Positions 51,346 to 60,054 of a stretch of 64,000 bases of DNA are shown here, in pieces (positions within the stretch are counted from its first letter, which is position 1; each line of letters begins with the position of its first letter). The notes beneath the pieces were generated by a model. That model was not told the DNA's origin and made no database searches. It saw only the letters and a list, made by a program, of their open reading frames with translations. Source of the stretch: Myxococcales bacterium. Lineage in GTDB: Bacteria; Myxococcota_A; Polyangia; Fen-1088. The stretch is from the NCBI GenBank assembly GCA_003142855.1, contig PLNW01000087.1, positions 1-64,000 of the forward strand, written 5' to 3'. A program made the position numbers and the translations under genes.

Positions 51346-52233
51346 ATGACGGTCGATTTCTCTGCCGGGGCTGTTCCGCGATCCATGGCTAGCATGCCCG
51401 CGCGGACTCCAGCGCAAAACGTCGCAGCCCAGTTTCTGCTGCGCATTTTACCGGGTCGCAGGGCCCGCACGCGGGCCAGCCGATTACTCCAATACCTCCT
51501 ACTGCCGCTCGCAATCGTGACCGTATGGGAAACGCTCTGCCGCGCCAACCTGATTCGCGTCATCGCGCTTCCCGCGCCGAGCACTGTGGCCGTGACCCTC
51601 TGGGGGCTATGCATCACCGGCCAGCTTCCCGTCCATGTGGGCGCGAGTTTGTTGCGCGTGCTCGAGGGTTTTGCCGCTGCCGCAGCCCTGGGTCTCGCGC
51701 TCGGGGTGGCCGTCGGGGTCTCGACCACGGTGGCACGGTTCACCGATCTCGTCATCCAGATCCTGCGCCCGATTCCGCCCATCGCCTGGATTCCGCTTGC
51801 CATCCTCTGGTTCGGCATCGGCGAAGCGTCGAAGGTGTACATCATCTTTCTGGGCGCGTTCTTTCCCATCATCATCGGCGTCATCGAGGGCATTCGGAAC
51901 ACCGACCATCGCTACGTGGAGGTGGCAAGAATACTTGAGACCTCGCGCTGGAAGCTCATCCGCAGGGTGGTGCTGCCTGGCGCCCTGCCCACCATCATCA
52001 CGGGCCTGCGCATCGGCCTGGGCAACGCATGGGTGTGCGTGGTGGCCGCCGAGTTGATCGCCGCCGAGCGCGGCGTGGGCTACATCATCGTGGACGGCCG
52101 CGAGATGTCCCGTCCCGATCTCGTGATCGCCGGCATGATCTCCATCGGCGTGATCGGCAAGCTGATGGACGTCGGCCTGAGAAAAATGGAGCGCGCCCTG
52201 GTCCCCTGGCGCGCGCAATACCAGGGAGGCTGA
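51346..52233 (+). CDS. ABC transporter permease, SsuC/TauC type
   Basis: A 295-residue permease with an N-terminal extension of about 45 residues before six membrane segments. PIPPIAWIPLAILWFGIGEASKVYIIF and the EAA loop VEVARILETSRWKLIRRVVLPGA are characteristic. It ends 7 bases from the convergent oxidoreductase gene. Its ATPase is most likely the divergent gene at 47663. ATGs at 51388 and 51397 are alternative starts. Confidence 0.9.
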   Translation: MTVDFSAGAVPRSMASMPARTPAQNVAAQFLLRILPGRRARTRASRLLQYLLLPLAIVTVWETLCRANLIRVIALPAPSTVAVTLWGLCITGQLPVHVGASLLRVLEGFAAAAALGLALGVAVGVSTTVARFTDLVIQILRPIPPIAWIPLAILWFGIGEASKVYIIFLGAFFPIIIGVIEGIRNTDHRYVEVARILETSRWKLIRRVVLPGALPTIITGLRIGLGNAWVCVVAAELIAAERGVGYIIVDGREMSRPDLVIAGMISIGVIGKLMDVGLRKMERALVPWRAQYQGG

Positions 52234-52240
52234 GAGCAGA

Positions 52241-53149
52241 CTACGGTCTCCGTTCCCCCGCCAGTCGCCGCAGCCGCGCCCAGCGACTATCGCGCTCTTT
52301 CTCGATTGCAGCCACGTCGGCTTTCCCGAGATGGGCGAAGCGCTTCTGCGTGGCTAGGTGATCCGCCACGGGCTTGAACCGGCGAGGCGTCTTGTTGATG
52401 CGATAGTGGCCGGCTTCGTACTCGGCCAGAATCCATACGCCACAGTCGACCGCTCCGCGCGCCACCTCCAGCGTTTCCGATGTCTCGATGCCCCAGCCGG
52501 TCGGGCAGGGCGCAAGCACGTGCAAGAAAGACGTGCCGACCGTCGTGCGCGCCCGCTCGACCTTGCGAATGTAGTCGTGCGCGTGGGCCACGCTGGCCGT
52601 GGCCGCATAGTCGATGCCATGCGCGGCCACGATCTCGAAGATGTCCTTCTTGCGGCTGCGCGCACCCGCCGCATGCGGACCGACCGGGCTGGTGGTGGTG
52701 CGGGCGCCAAACGGGGTCAGCCCGCTCTTCTGCACGCCCGTGTTCATGTAGGCTTCGTTGTCGTAGCAGATGTAGATGAAGTTCTCGCGCCGATCGATGG
52801 CGCCCGACAGGGCCTGCAGGCCAATGTCGGCTGTGCCGCCGTCGCCGGCGAATCCCACCACGTGATAGTCGCGCAGCTTGAGCGCCCGGGCCGCCGCCGC
52901 GATCCCGGACATCATCGATGCGGTTCCTGCGAACGTCGAGATGATGGCGTTGCAGCCAAAGGCCAGCTGCGGGTAGAGGAAGCCCACCGCTGACATGCAG
53001 CCGGCGGGCAGCACCACGAATGTGCGTTCGCCCAGCACCTTGAGCGCCAGCCGCACGGCCAAGCTACCGCCGCAGCCGGCACAAGCCTTGTGACCGAGGA
53101 ACGGCTCGTCGTCGGAGAGCGCAAGCTTCAGCCGGGCTGCTTCAGCCAT
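52241..53149 (-). CDS. 2-oxoacid:ferredoxin oxidoreductase, beta (TPP) subunit
   Basis: A 302-residue subunit binding thiamine diphosphate. The N-terminal HKACAGCGGSLAVR has the cluster-ligand CxxC. VVGFAGDGGTADIGLQALSG and FIYICYDNEAYMNTGVQKSG form the TPP/Mg site. It belongs to the PorB/VorB class that oxidatively decarboxylates 2-oxoacids to acyl-CoA with ferredoxin reduction. ATG 53149 overlaps the alpha-subunit stop by 8 bases. It is the last gene of a long minus-strand operon. Confidence 0.91.
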   Translation of the reverse strand: MAEAARLKLALSDDEPFLGHKACAGCGGSLAVRLALKVLGERTFVVLPAGCMSAVGFLYPQLAFGCNAIISTFAGTASMMSGIAAAARALKLRDYHVVGFAGDGGTADIGLQALSGAIDRRENFIYICYDNEAYMNTGVQKSGLTPFGARTTTSPVGPHAAGARSRKKDIFEIVAAHGIDYAATASVAHAHDYIRKVERARTTVGTSFLHVLAPCPTGWGIETSETLEVARGAVDCGVWILAEYEAGHYRINKTPRRFKPVADHLATQKRFAHLGKADVAAIEKERDSRWARLRRLAGERRP

Positions 53150-54347
53150 TGCTATTGACTCCAACGAAACAAACCCGTTCACCTGGTGGCCGAACCGTGG
53201 CGACCTGGAGTTGGTCGAACATCTGTTCGACATCATTGCGAGAAATGTCCCGTCCCCCGAGGCCCGCCACGAAATTGAGCAGCGCCGGCCGAGCCGCCGA
53301 TCCCGCCAGCGCGGACGAAACTTCAGAGAACACGGCGCCCTGATGTCCGAACGACACGTCCTTTTCCAGCACGCCGACAGAACGCGCGGTGGAAAGTGCC
53401 TGCACGATTTCGCGTTCAGGGAAAGGTCGCATGAAGCGCAGTTTGAGCATTCCGGCAGCCACGCCCCGGGCGCGCAGCCTGTCCACGGTCTCGCGCACAA
53501 TTCCGGCCACACTGCCCAGGGTGACCAGCACCACGTCTGCGCCCTCGCAGCGATAGGGCACCACTGCGCCGCCGTAGCTGCGGCCAAAACGACGCCCAAA
53601 CTCCTGGTCCACCTCGCTCGCAACCCGCTCGGCGCGCAGGATGGCCCGGTGTTGTTGCACCTTGAACTCGGTATAGTGGGCAGGCCCAGCGGTGAAGCCC
53701 ATGCTCGTGGGCGCCTCAAGACTCATCTTGCTGGGCGTGCGAAACGGCGGCAGGAAGGCATCCACGTCTGCCTGTGCGGGAACATCCACCGGCTCGTAGG
53801 TGTGGGTCAGCACAAAGCCGTCGAGATTCAGCATCACTGGTGTCAGCACCTCGGCGTGCTCGGCAATGGCAAAGCCCTGGATGGTCATGTCCAGTGCCTC
53901 CTGGGCATCCTCGATGTAGATCTGGATCCAGCCGCTCGACAGCACCGCCAGCGAATCCTGCTGATCGCCGTAGATGTTCCAGGGCAGGGCCAGCGCCCGG
54001 TTGGCGTTCATCATCACGATGGGAAAGCGCCCGCCGCTCGCGTACTGCAGACACTCCGCCATGTACAGCAATCCCTGGGACGAAGTTGCGGTGAAGGTGC
54101 GCGCTCCAAGGGCGCTGGCACCCATACAGGCAGAAAGCGCCGAGTGTTCCGATTCCACGTGCAAGAACTCAGTATCCAGCGTTCCTTCGGCCACCCATTG
54201 GGCCAGCCGCTCAATGACCACGGTCTGCGGCGTGATGGGATAGGCGGCAATGACATGGGGTCGGGCTAGCCGCGCGCCCCAGGCCACGGCTTCGTTGCCC
54301 GACATGAAGAGAGGCTGGGGTTGCCGTGCGGTTGCTTCAACGGACAT
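53142..54347 (-). CDS. 2-oxoacid:ferredoxin oxidoreductase, alpha subunit
   Basis: A 401-residue PorA/VorA-type subunit. It has FMSGNEAVAWGARLARPHVIAAYPITPQT, followed by LHVESEHSALSACMGASALGARTFTATSSQGLLYMAE and NANRALALPWNIYGDQQDS. Substrate range (pyruvate, branched-chain, aromatic or methylthio-oxoacids) cannot be read from sequence. AGGAGA precedes ATG 54347, which overlaps the ferredoxin-like subunit by 11 bases. Confidence 0.91.
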   Translation of the reverse strand: MSVEATARQPQPLFMSGNEAVAWGARLARPHVIAAYPITPQTVVIERLAQWVAEGTLDTEFLHVESEHSALSACMGASALGARTFTATSSQGLLYMAECLQYASGGRFPIVMMNANRALALPWNIYGDQQDSLAVLSSGWIQIYIEDAQEALDMTIQGFAIAEHAEVLTPVMLNLDGFVLTHTYEPVDVPAQADVDAFLPPFRTPSKMSLEAPTSMGFTAGPAHYTEFKVQQHRAILRAERVASEVDQEFGRRFGRSYGGAVVPYRCEGADVVLVTLGSVAGIVRETVDRLRARGVAAGMLKLRFMRPFPEREIVQALSTARSVGVLEKDVSFGHQGAVFSEVSSALAGSAARPALLNFVAGLGGRDISRNDVEQMFDQLQVATVRPPGERVCFVGVNSNG

Positions 54348-54648
54348 CTTTGATCTCCTCGGGAATCATCAAAATGGCCTGCGCCTTGCACTCGCGCGCG
54401 CAGATTCCACAGCCTTTGCAGAAGTCGTAGTCCAGCCGAACGACTGCCCCTGCGCGCAGCACGGCGCCGTCCGGGCAGGCCAGGTAGCAACGCAGGCACC
54501 CGGTGCAGCGCTCGACGCTGAGCACCGGCCGCTCGCTGCGCCAGGAGGCGTTGGTCTCCACCAGATGGCCCGCCGTGAAACACGGGCCAATGGGATAGTC
54601 GTCTGGCGAGCGGGGCGGCACATAGGGCCTGACAAATGGGCTAGCCAC
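54337..54648 (-). CDS. 2-oxoacid:ferredoxin oxidoreductase, delta (2x[4Fe-4S]) subunit
   Basis: A 103-residue ferredoxin-type subunit. Two complete motifs are present, CTGCLRCYLACP and CKGCGICARECK, for two [4Fe-4S] clusters passing electrons to free ferredoxin. The N-terminal 45 residues (GPCFTAGHLVETNASWRSERPV) match the PorD family. The GTG start at 54648 overlaps the gamma-subunit stop by 8 bases. Confidence 0.91.
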   Translation of the reverse strand: MASPFVRPYVPPRSPDDYPIGPCFTAGHLVETNASWRSERPVLSVERCTGCLRCYLACPDGAVLRAGAVVRLDYDFCKGCGICARECKAQAILMIPEEIKDVR

Positions 54649-55186
54649 CCAGTTGTTCCTTCATCAGGTCGTGACACCGCCGCAAGACCTCCCCATTCTT
54701 TTCGGCCAGCGCCGGCCGCATCTCGGACTGGACAGCGCGCAGACCAGCCTCCAGAGACACAATGCCCGAGGCTGCCAGCAATGCCCCAATCATGCCGGTG
54801 TTGACAATGACCCGGCCCAGGATCGCGCGCGCGACCGCACCCGCATCCACTGTCAGAACGCGCACACCGAGGCTTGCCCACTCCACTGGGGGACGAGCGG
54901 AGTTGACCAGCAACGCGCCTCCCTGACGGATGCCGTCCGCCGCATGAGGCCCCATCAAAGTCTCGTCGAGCACCACTGCAAAGTCGCAGGATCGCAGGGC
55001 ACTGCGATCCACGATTCGTCGGCCATCAATGCGTGTGAAGGCCAGGATCGGCGCACCCCTTCTCTCGGGACCAAAGGACGGGAATGCCAGTGCGAACTTT
55101 CTGTCGCACAAGGCAGCGGCGCCCAGCAGACGGGCAGCCGTGAATGCTCCTTGCCCACCACGGCCGTGCCAGCGCACTTCGATCAC
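54641..55186 (-). CDS. 2-oxoacid:ferredoxin oxidoreductase, gamma subunit
   Basis: A 181-residue PorG-type subunit beginning IEVRWHGRGGQGAFTAARLL, then FGPERRGAPILAFTRIDGRRI, the family hallmarks for CoA interaction. The order gamma-delta-alpha-beta is standard for four-subunit PFOR/VOR. The GTG start at 55186 directly follows the aminotransferase stop, linking a transaminase to a 2-oxoacid oxidoreductase in one operon. Confidence 0.91.
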   Translation of the reverse strand: MIEVRWHGRGGQGAFTAARLLGAAALCDRKFALAFPSFGPERRGAPILAFTRIDGRRIVDRSALRSCDFAVVLDETLMGPHAADGIRQGGALLVNSARPPVEWASLGVRVLTVDAGAVARAILGRVIVNTGMIGALLAASGIVSLEAGLRAVQSEMRPALAEKNGEVLRRCHDLMKEQLGG

Positions 55187-56365
55187 CTAGACACGCTCCT
55201 TGGCGCGCGCGGCCCGTTCGCGCAGGCTGACCAGCCGCTGGCCTGCCGCCTCCAGGGTTTCGGGCCGCTTGGCGAAATGGAAGCGAATCCAGCTCCTCAC
55301 CGGATCGCGAAAGAAACTGGACCCAGGGACCGCGGCCACGCCCACGTCCTTCACCAACCAGTCGCAAAAAGCGCGGTCGTCAGTCCATCCTGACTCGGCG
55401 ATGTCTACCATCACGTAGTACGCGCCCTCGGGCTCGCAGAAGCGCAATCCAGTCTGCCGCAGAAAACCGAGGAAGAGATCGCGCTTGGCGGTGTAGCTGG
55501 CCAGCAACTCGTCGTAGTAACGGTCAGGCAGGTTCAGGCCGGCCACTGCGGCTTCTTGCAGGGGCGCCGCCGCGCCCACGGTCAAGAAATCGTGTACCTT
55601 GCGCGCACCCGCTATTACCTCCGGCGCAGCAATGACGTAGCCCAGACGCCAGCCCGTGATCGAATAGGTCTTGGACAGTGATCCGCAGCTGATGGTCCGC
55701 CGGCCCATCCCTGGCAGCGCCGCGAAGTAGGTGTGGCGGTGCGGGGCATACACGATGTGCTCGTAAACCTCGTCGGTGATGACAAACGCGTCGACCTCCT
55801 CGGCCAGAGCCGCAATGGTCTCCAGCTCCGCTCGCGTGAACACCCGGCCCGACGGATTCGACGGGTTGCACAGGATCACCGCCTTCGGCTTCTGAGCAAA
55901 CGCGCGCTTCAGGTCCGCCTCGTCAAAGCGAAACTCCGGCGGATTCAGCGAGACATAGATGGGTTCCGCGCCCGAGAGAATCGTGTCGGCAACGTAGTTC
56001 TCGTAAAAGGGCGAGAACACGACGACGCGATCGCCGGGATTGCAGGCCGTCATCATGGCCGCCATCATGGCCTCGGTACTGCCGCAAGTGACGACCAAGT
56101 TGGCGTCGGGATCGATGTCGATTCCCATCCAGCGCGACTGCTTGCGCGCCAAGGCCGCGCGAAAGTTCGGCGCGCCCCAGGTCACCGCGTATTGATGTGG
56201 CCCGTGCCGCCCGGCCTGCTCGGCGGCCCGTTTCAGTTCCTCGGGCGGATCGAAGTCAGGGAATCCCTGCGACAGATTGATGGCTCCGTGGGCATTCGCC
56301 AGCCGGGTCATGTGCCGGATGACCGACTCGCTGAAGCGGCCCACGCGCTGACTGGTGCTTGGCAT
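55187..56365 (-). CDS. Class I aminotransferase, YbdL/kynurenine aminotransferase type
   Basis: A 392-residue PLP transaminase. INLSQGFPDFDPPEELK, HQYAVTWGAPNFRAALA, the aspartate in FVITDEVYEHIVY and the PLP lysine in SLSKTYSITGWRLGY resemble E. coli YbdL (methionine aminotransferase) and kynurenine/glutamine transaminase K, which favour methionine and aromatic amino acids. It sits between a CoA ligase and the oxidoreductase genes. The product 2-oxoacid (for example 4-methylthio-2-oxobutyrate or an aryl pyruvate) would be the substrate of the next enzyme. Confidence 0.9.
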   Translation of the reverse strand: MPSTSQRVGRFSESVIRHMTRLANAHGAINLSQGFPDFDPPEELKRAAEQAGRHGPHQYAVTWGAPNFRAALARKQSRWMGIDIDPDANLVVTCGSTEAMMAAMMTACNPGDRVVVFSPFYENYVADTILSGAEPIYVSLNPPEFRFDEADLKRAFAQKPKAVILCNPSNPSGRVFTRAELETIAALAEEVDAFVITDEVYEHIVYAPHRHTYFAALPGMGRRTISCGSLSKTYSITGWRLGYVIAAPEVIAGARKVHDFLTVGAAAPLQEAAVAGLNLPDRYYDELLASYTAKRDLFLGFLRQTGLRFCEPEGAYYVMVDIAESGWTDDRAFCDWLVKDVGVAAVPGSSFFRDPVRSWIRFHFAKRPETLEAAGQRLVSLRERAARAKERV

Positions 56366-56371
56366 GGATGC

Positions 56372-57718
56372 CTAGATGTTCTCTCCGCGAGACGATGTTG
56401 CCTCGTTGCCGCGCAGATCCAGCAGGCGCTTGGCCTTGTGGGTAGCGCGGGGCAGGGCGCCCGCGGCCAGCACCTTCACCTGGCGTGGCCGCACGCCCAG
56501 TCGGGTCGCAACCTGTTTCTTCACCTCTTCGGCCACGTCCTCGTCCGCGCCCTGGAAATCCCCGCTGCGCTCCACCTCGACGTCGAATCGGGTCAGGTGG
56601 TTCTCGGTGTAGACCACCACTCGGTACTCGCCGGTCAACCCTGGCACGTTACGGGCCACGTATTCGATGTCGCTGGGGAATACGTTCACGCCCGAAACGA
56701 TGAACATGTCGTCGCGCCGGCCCAGCACCTTGAAACGCACATGGGTGCGGCCACACGAGCAGCCGTCGGGATAGCGCTGGATGATGTCGCCGGTGCGGAA
56801 CCGGATCATGGGCCGCGCCCGCTTGCGCAGCGTCGTCAGGACCATCTCGCCCGGCGTGTCGCCCTCGACCGGCTCGCCGCTCGCGGGGTCAACCACTTCA
56901 ATGAGAATGTGGTCCTCGGCCAGGTGCAAGCCGTCGCGCACCGGGCACATGCCCGCGCATGCCCCGAAGATGTCGGAGATACCGTAGAAGTCGTAGAGCT
57001 GGGCGTTCCACAGGGTTTCGATGGCGGCACGGGTGGCGGGAATGGAGCCGCCTGGCTCGCCCGCCACGATGATGCGCCGGATCCCCAGATCCCGCGCAGG
57101 ATCGATGCCCTGTTGCTTGGCGGTCTCACCCAGGTACCAGGCATACGACGGCGTGGTCCAGGTGGTAGTGGGCTGAAAGTTCTTCATGATGAAGAGCAGT
57201 CGCTCCGACGGGATCGAACCCGCCCAGATGCACAGTGCGCCCAGTTTCTGCGCGCCGATGACGTCAGGACCACCGACAAAGAGCGTGAAATTCAGCGCGT
57301 GCACGTAACGATCATGCCGCCGCATGCCAGTGCCCCAGAACAGACGCGCCTGCACGTCCTGGAATTCGTCGAAGTCCTCCTTGGTGAATGGACTGAGCGT
57401 GGGCACGCCCGTCGATCCGCTGGACGCGGCCACGAAAACCACCTCTTCCTCGGCCACTGCGGTCAGGTCGCCCAGAAACGGCCGCGCCACCTGGCGGTCG
57501 CGCTCGATGGTTTTGTCGATGAAGGGGAAGCGCTGCAGGTCTTCCAGGCGTCGTAGGTCCGACGGTTTCACTCCGGCCGCGGTGAACGCCTGCCGGTAGA
57601 ACGGCGACTGCACCCAAGCCAGTTCCAAATGTTTGCGCAACTGCTCGGTCTGATACTCGATGAGCTGTGGGCGCGGCAGGGTCTCGATCGTCTCGTCCCA
57701 ATAGCGTTTCTCGGACAT
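56372..57718 (-). CDS. Phenylacetate-CoA ligase-like enzyme
   Basis: A 448-residue PaaK-family acyl-CoA ligase. It shows VFVAASSGSTGVPTLSPFTKEDFDEF (ATP loop), DFYGISDIFGACAGMCP, FRTGDI, and RDDMFIVSGVNVFPSDIEYV. It would activate an aryl- or alkyl-acetic acid, or run in reverse to conserve ATP from the acyl-CoA made by the neighbouring oxidoreductase. PaaK with such oxidoreductases is common in anaerobes degrading aromatic amino acids. It lies 6 bases upstream of the aminotransferase in the operon order. Confidence 0.9.
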   Translation of the reverse strand: MSEKRYWDETIETLPRPQLIEYQTEQLRKHLELAWVQSPFYRQAFTAAGVKPSDLRRLEDLQRFPFIDKTIERDRQVARPFLGDLTAVAEEEVVFVAASSGSTGVPTLSPFTKEDFDEFQDVQARLFWGTGMRRHDRYVHALNFTLFVGGPDVIGAQKLGALCIWAGSIPSERLLFIMKNFQPTTTWTTPSYAWYLGETAKQQGIDPARDLGIRRIIVAGEPGGSIPATRAAIETLWNAQLYDFYGISDIFGACAGMCPVRDGLHLAEDHILIEVVDPASGEPVEGDTPGEMVLTTLRKRARPMIRFRTGDIIQRYPDGCSCGRTHVRFKVLGRRDDMFIVSGVNVFPSDIEYVARNVPGLTGEYRVVVYTENHLTRFDVEVERSGDFQGADEDVAEEVKKQVATRLGVRPRQVKVLAAGALPRATHKAKRLLDLRGNEATSSRGENI

Positions 57719-58411
57719 CTACAACTCCTTGTTGTCGAAGAGGCGCTTGTAATAGAAATTGCTGGTGTAAAGCGCGGCCGCCGGGTTGTGCCCCAGTACG
57801 CGGTCCTTGGTAATGAGCGTGGTCACCGGCGCCTGCGAGTGCCGGGTGAACAGGGCATCGTGACCCACGCACAGTCCGACAATGACGTTGAGGTCAGTCT
57901 TCTGTGCGTTGAGCAGCCGCGCCTGCAGGATGGGATTGCAGAGGGCCTCGTGGCTGCCGCGCAGGATCTTCAGTTCGTCGGGAATACCGATGGCGGTCTT
58001 GTCCACTGACCCGACCTTGCACAAAACGCTGTGCCACGCGAAGCCCTTGGCCTCCAGCACGCGGGTGAACACGCGCGCCTCCTCCACCAGGCCGATGCAG
58101 GTCGCGATACCGATGCGCCGGGCATTGATCCGGCGTGCAAAGGCCACGATTTCCTCGACGCGAGTCAGCTTGCCGTAGTAGCGGCCCTCAATCTCCGCTG
58201 CCGCCCGCGCGATTTTGCCGTCGCTCTCGTCCCCGGCATACAGGGCCGTTGTGCTCTCGATTTCGGATGCCCCGGCCTCCTCGGTCAAGCAGAAGGAGGG
58301 CGCTTTCTTGTCGCGACGGTAGCAATTGAGGGCAAAGCAGTCAGTGCAGGTGTGCGCCCGCTTTGCACCGACAGTATTTCGTGCGGGCTTCTTTTTTTCG
58401 GCTTTGGTCAT
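57719..58411 (-). CDS. DUF1847 cysteine-rich protein
   Basis: A 230-residue protein. The N-terminus carries a cysteine cluster (HTCTDCFALNCYRRDKKAPSFC), probably a metal or Fe-S site, followed by the DUF1847 core: IATCIGLVEEARVFTRVLEAKGF, CKVGSVDKTAIGI, GSHEALCNPILQARLLN and VGLCVGHDALFTRHS. DUF1847 function is not known, but it often accompanies corrinoid methyltransferase genes. It is two bases from the corrinoid activase and adjacent to the ligase. Confidence 0.88.
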   Translation of the reverse strand: MTKAEKKKPARNTVGAKRAHTCTDCFALNCYRRDKKAPSFCLTEEAGASEIESTTALYAGDESDGKIARAAAEIEGRYYGKLTRVEEIVAFARRINARRIGIATCIGLVEEARVFTRVLEAKGFAWHSVLCKVGSVDKTAIGIPDELKILRGSHEALCNPILQARLLNAQKTDLNVIVGLCVGHDALFTRHSQAPVTTLITKDRVLGHNPAAALYTSNFYYKRLFDNKEL

Positions 58412-58413
58412 GT

Positions 58414-60054
58414 TCAGGCGTCTCCAAATGCCATTTGCTCGACGAAACGCCGTCCAAAGGCCGCATCGTTGGCCAGCTCGATGCTGCGCACACGCGCGGC
58501 CACAGACTCCAGCTCGCGGCGAGTGCCGGCGTTGCTGAGCAGAGTGACCGCGCCAGCCTTGCAGGTGTTGCCCACGGCCTCCACCTTGGCAGCCAGCTTA
58601 GCCGGCAAGAGGCCGCTTCCCGCCAGACTGTCCGGTCGCAAGTGATAGCCGAACGAGCCCGCAACCAGCACGCGCTCAACATCCTGTCTGCGCACTTTCG
58701 CCCCTGCCAGAAGCGCGTCCAGTCCAGCCCGAATTGCGGCCTTGGCCAGCTGCACCTGACGAACATCCTTCTGGGTCAGCACCACCCCGTCCGATAGCCG
58801 CAGCAAACAGCGGCCCTCGCGCTCGTCCCAATTTCCTACCGGGGGCACTGCTTTCGCTTCGAAACGGCCGTTCTTGCCGATGGCGCCACTGCGCACCAGG
58901 CAGCTCACCAGATCGACGAGTCCGCTGCCACAGATGCCGATGGCTGGCGCGTCGCTGATGGTGTGCACGTCGGTTGCGCTCACAGTATCGACGGCCCCAG
59001 GCGCCGCGCGCATGCCGCACTCGATGTTCACACCCTCGAAAGCCGGGCCCGCAGCCGTGGACGTAGCCCATAACTCGCCGGCATGGGCGAGCACCATCTC
59101 GCCATTGGTGCCGATGTCGAGCAATAGGGCTGTCTGTCGTGATCGATGCAGATCGGTGGCCAATATCCCGGCGGTGATGTCCGCGCCGACGAAGCCCGAC
59201 ACGACGGGCGGCAGATACGCCAGCCCATGGGCAGCGATACCGAGCCCCAGTTCCGCCGCACGCAGATGGCTGCCCCCAGTCAGCGACGGCCGGTAGGGCG
59301 AACGCCCCAGCGGCGCTGGATCCACCGCAGCGGCGATGTGCAACATGCAGGTATTGCCGCCCAAGACGGCCTCGTGGATGTGGCCCCCGTCGACGCCAGC
59401 CCGCTGGCAAACCTGCTCGATAAGGGCATTGAGGCTGCCAATCAGTGCCCGCTGCATCGTCGCTAGGCCGTCTGGCTCGGCCGCAAAGTGAATCCGCGAC
59501 AAGACATCGTGCCCATAGGCAGTTTGTGGATTCAGTGCCGAAGCCACGGCCAGTTCGTCGCCCGATTCCAGATCGACCAGCGCAACCACCAGCGTGGTGG
59601 TTCCAATGTCCACGGCGATCCCAAGATTGGCCACCCTGTTCGGCAGCGAAGCGATCAGTTCCTGACCTGCCCACATCGTGCACCCGTTGGAGGCGTGCAC
59701 CACAGCGATGTGCGGCGCCAGGGACCGCGCCGTGGCCAATCCGTGGTCCACAATGGCCAGGTTCTTGTCGCCGCGATCAGGGATGGTCGCCGCAATATCG
59801 GCACGCACCCGCGCATCGCAGGCCAGAACCAGCGCGCCCTGGCCATTGCCACCACCCACCTCCACGCCGGCTTCCAGCGCGGTCAACGCCTCAGGGTCAA
59901 GCCGCACCAGACATTTGCCGCAGATACCAGCGCCGTCGCAGGGCGCTTCCAGTGGAGCGCGGGCCTTGCGGGCCGCCGCCAGAAGCGTGCTGCCCGGCTC
60001 CACTTCCGCGATGAACGGCCCGGGGAGGAAGCGAACTTCGACGCTGGCACTCAC
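58414..60054 (-). CDS. Corrinoid activation protein (RACo-like ASKHA/[2Fe-2S])
   Basis: A 546-residue ATP-dependent reductive activator of corrinoid proteins. The N-terminal ferredoxin-like domain binds [2Fe-2S] (CDGAGICGKCLVRL, then VLACDARV near residue 75). The ASKHA ATPase domain includes AVDIGTTTLVVALVDL, ALNPQTAYGHDVLSRI, LLLDIGTNGEMVL and GICGSGLVDLVS. It would reduce inactive Co(II) to Co(I). The GTG start overlaps the methyltransferase stop (GTGA). Confidence 0.93.
   Translation of the reverse strand: MSASVEVRFLPGPFIAEVEPGSTLLAAARKARAPLEAPCDGAGICGKCLVRLDPEALTALEAGVEVGGGNGQGALVLACDARVRADIAATIPDRGDKNLAIVDHGLATARSLAPHIAVVHASNGCTMWAGQELIASLPNRVANLGIAVDIGTTTLVVALVDLESGDELAVASALNPQTAYGHDVLSRIHFAAEPDGLATMQRALIGSLNALIEQVCQRAGVDGGHIHEAVLGGNTCMLHIAAAVDPAPLGRSPYRPSLTGGSHLRAAELGLGIAAHGLAYLPPVVSGFVGADITAGILATDLHRSRQTALLLDIGTNGEMVLAHAGELWATSTAAGPAFEGVNIECGMRAAPGAVDTVSATDVHTISDAPAIGICGSGLVDLVSCLVRSGAIGKNGRFEAKAVPPVGNWDEREGRCLLRLSDGVVLTQKDVRQVQLAKAAIRAGLDALLAGAKVRRQDVERVLVAGSFGYHLRPDSLAGSGLLPAKLAAKVEAVGNTCKAGAVTLLSNAGTRRELESVAARVRSIELANDAAFGRRFVEQMAFGDA

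Noticed and set aside
55733-57556. A 607-codon plus-strand open frame opposite the CoA ligase and aminotransferase genes
   Set aside because: It is antisense to well-identified genes, rich in Arg/Gly/His with no family resemblance. Such frames are expected in GC-rich DNA.
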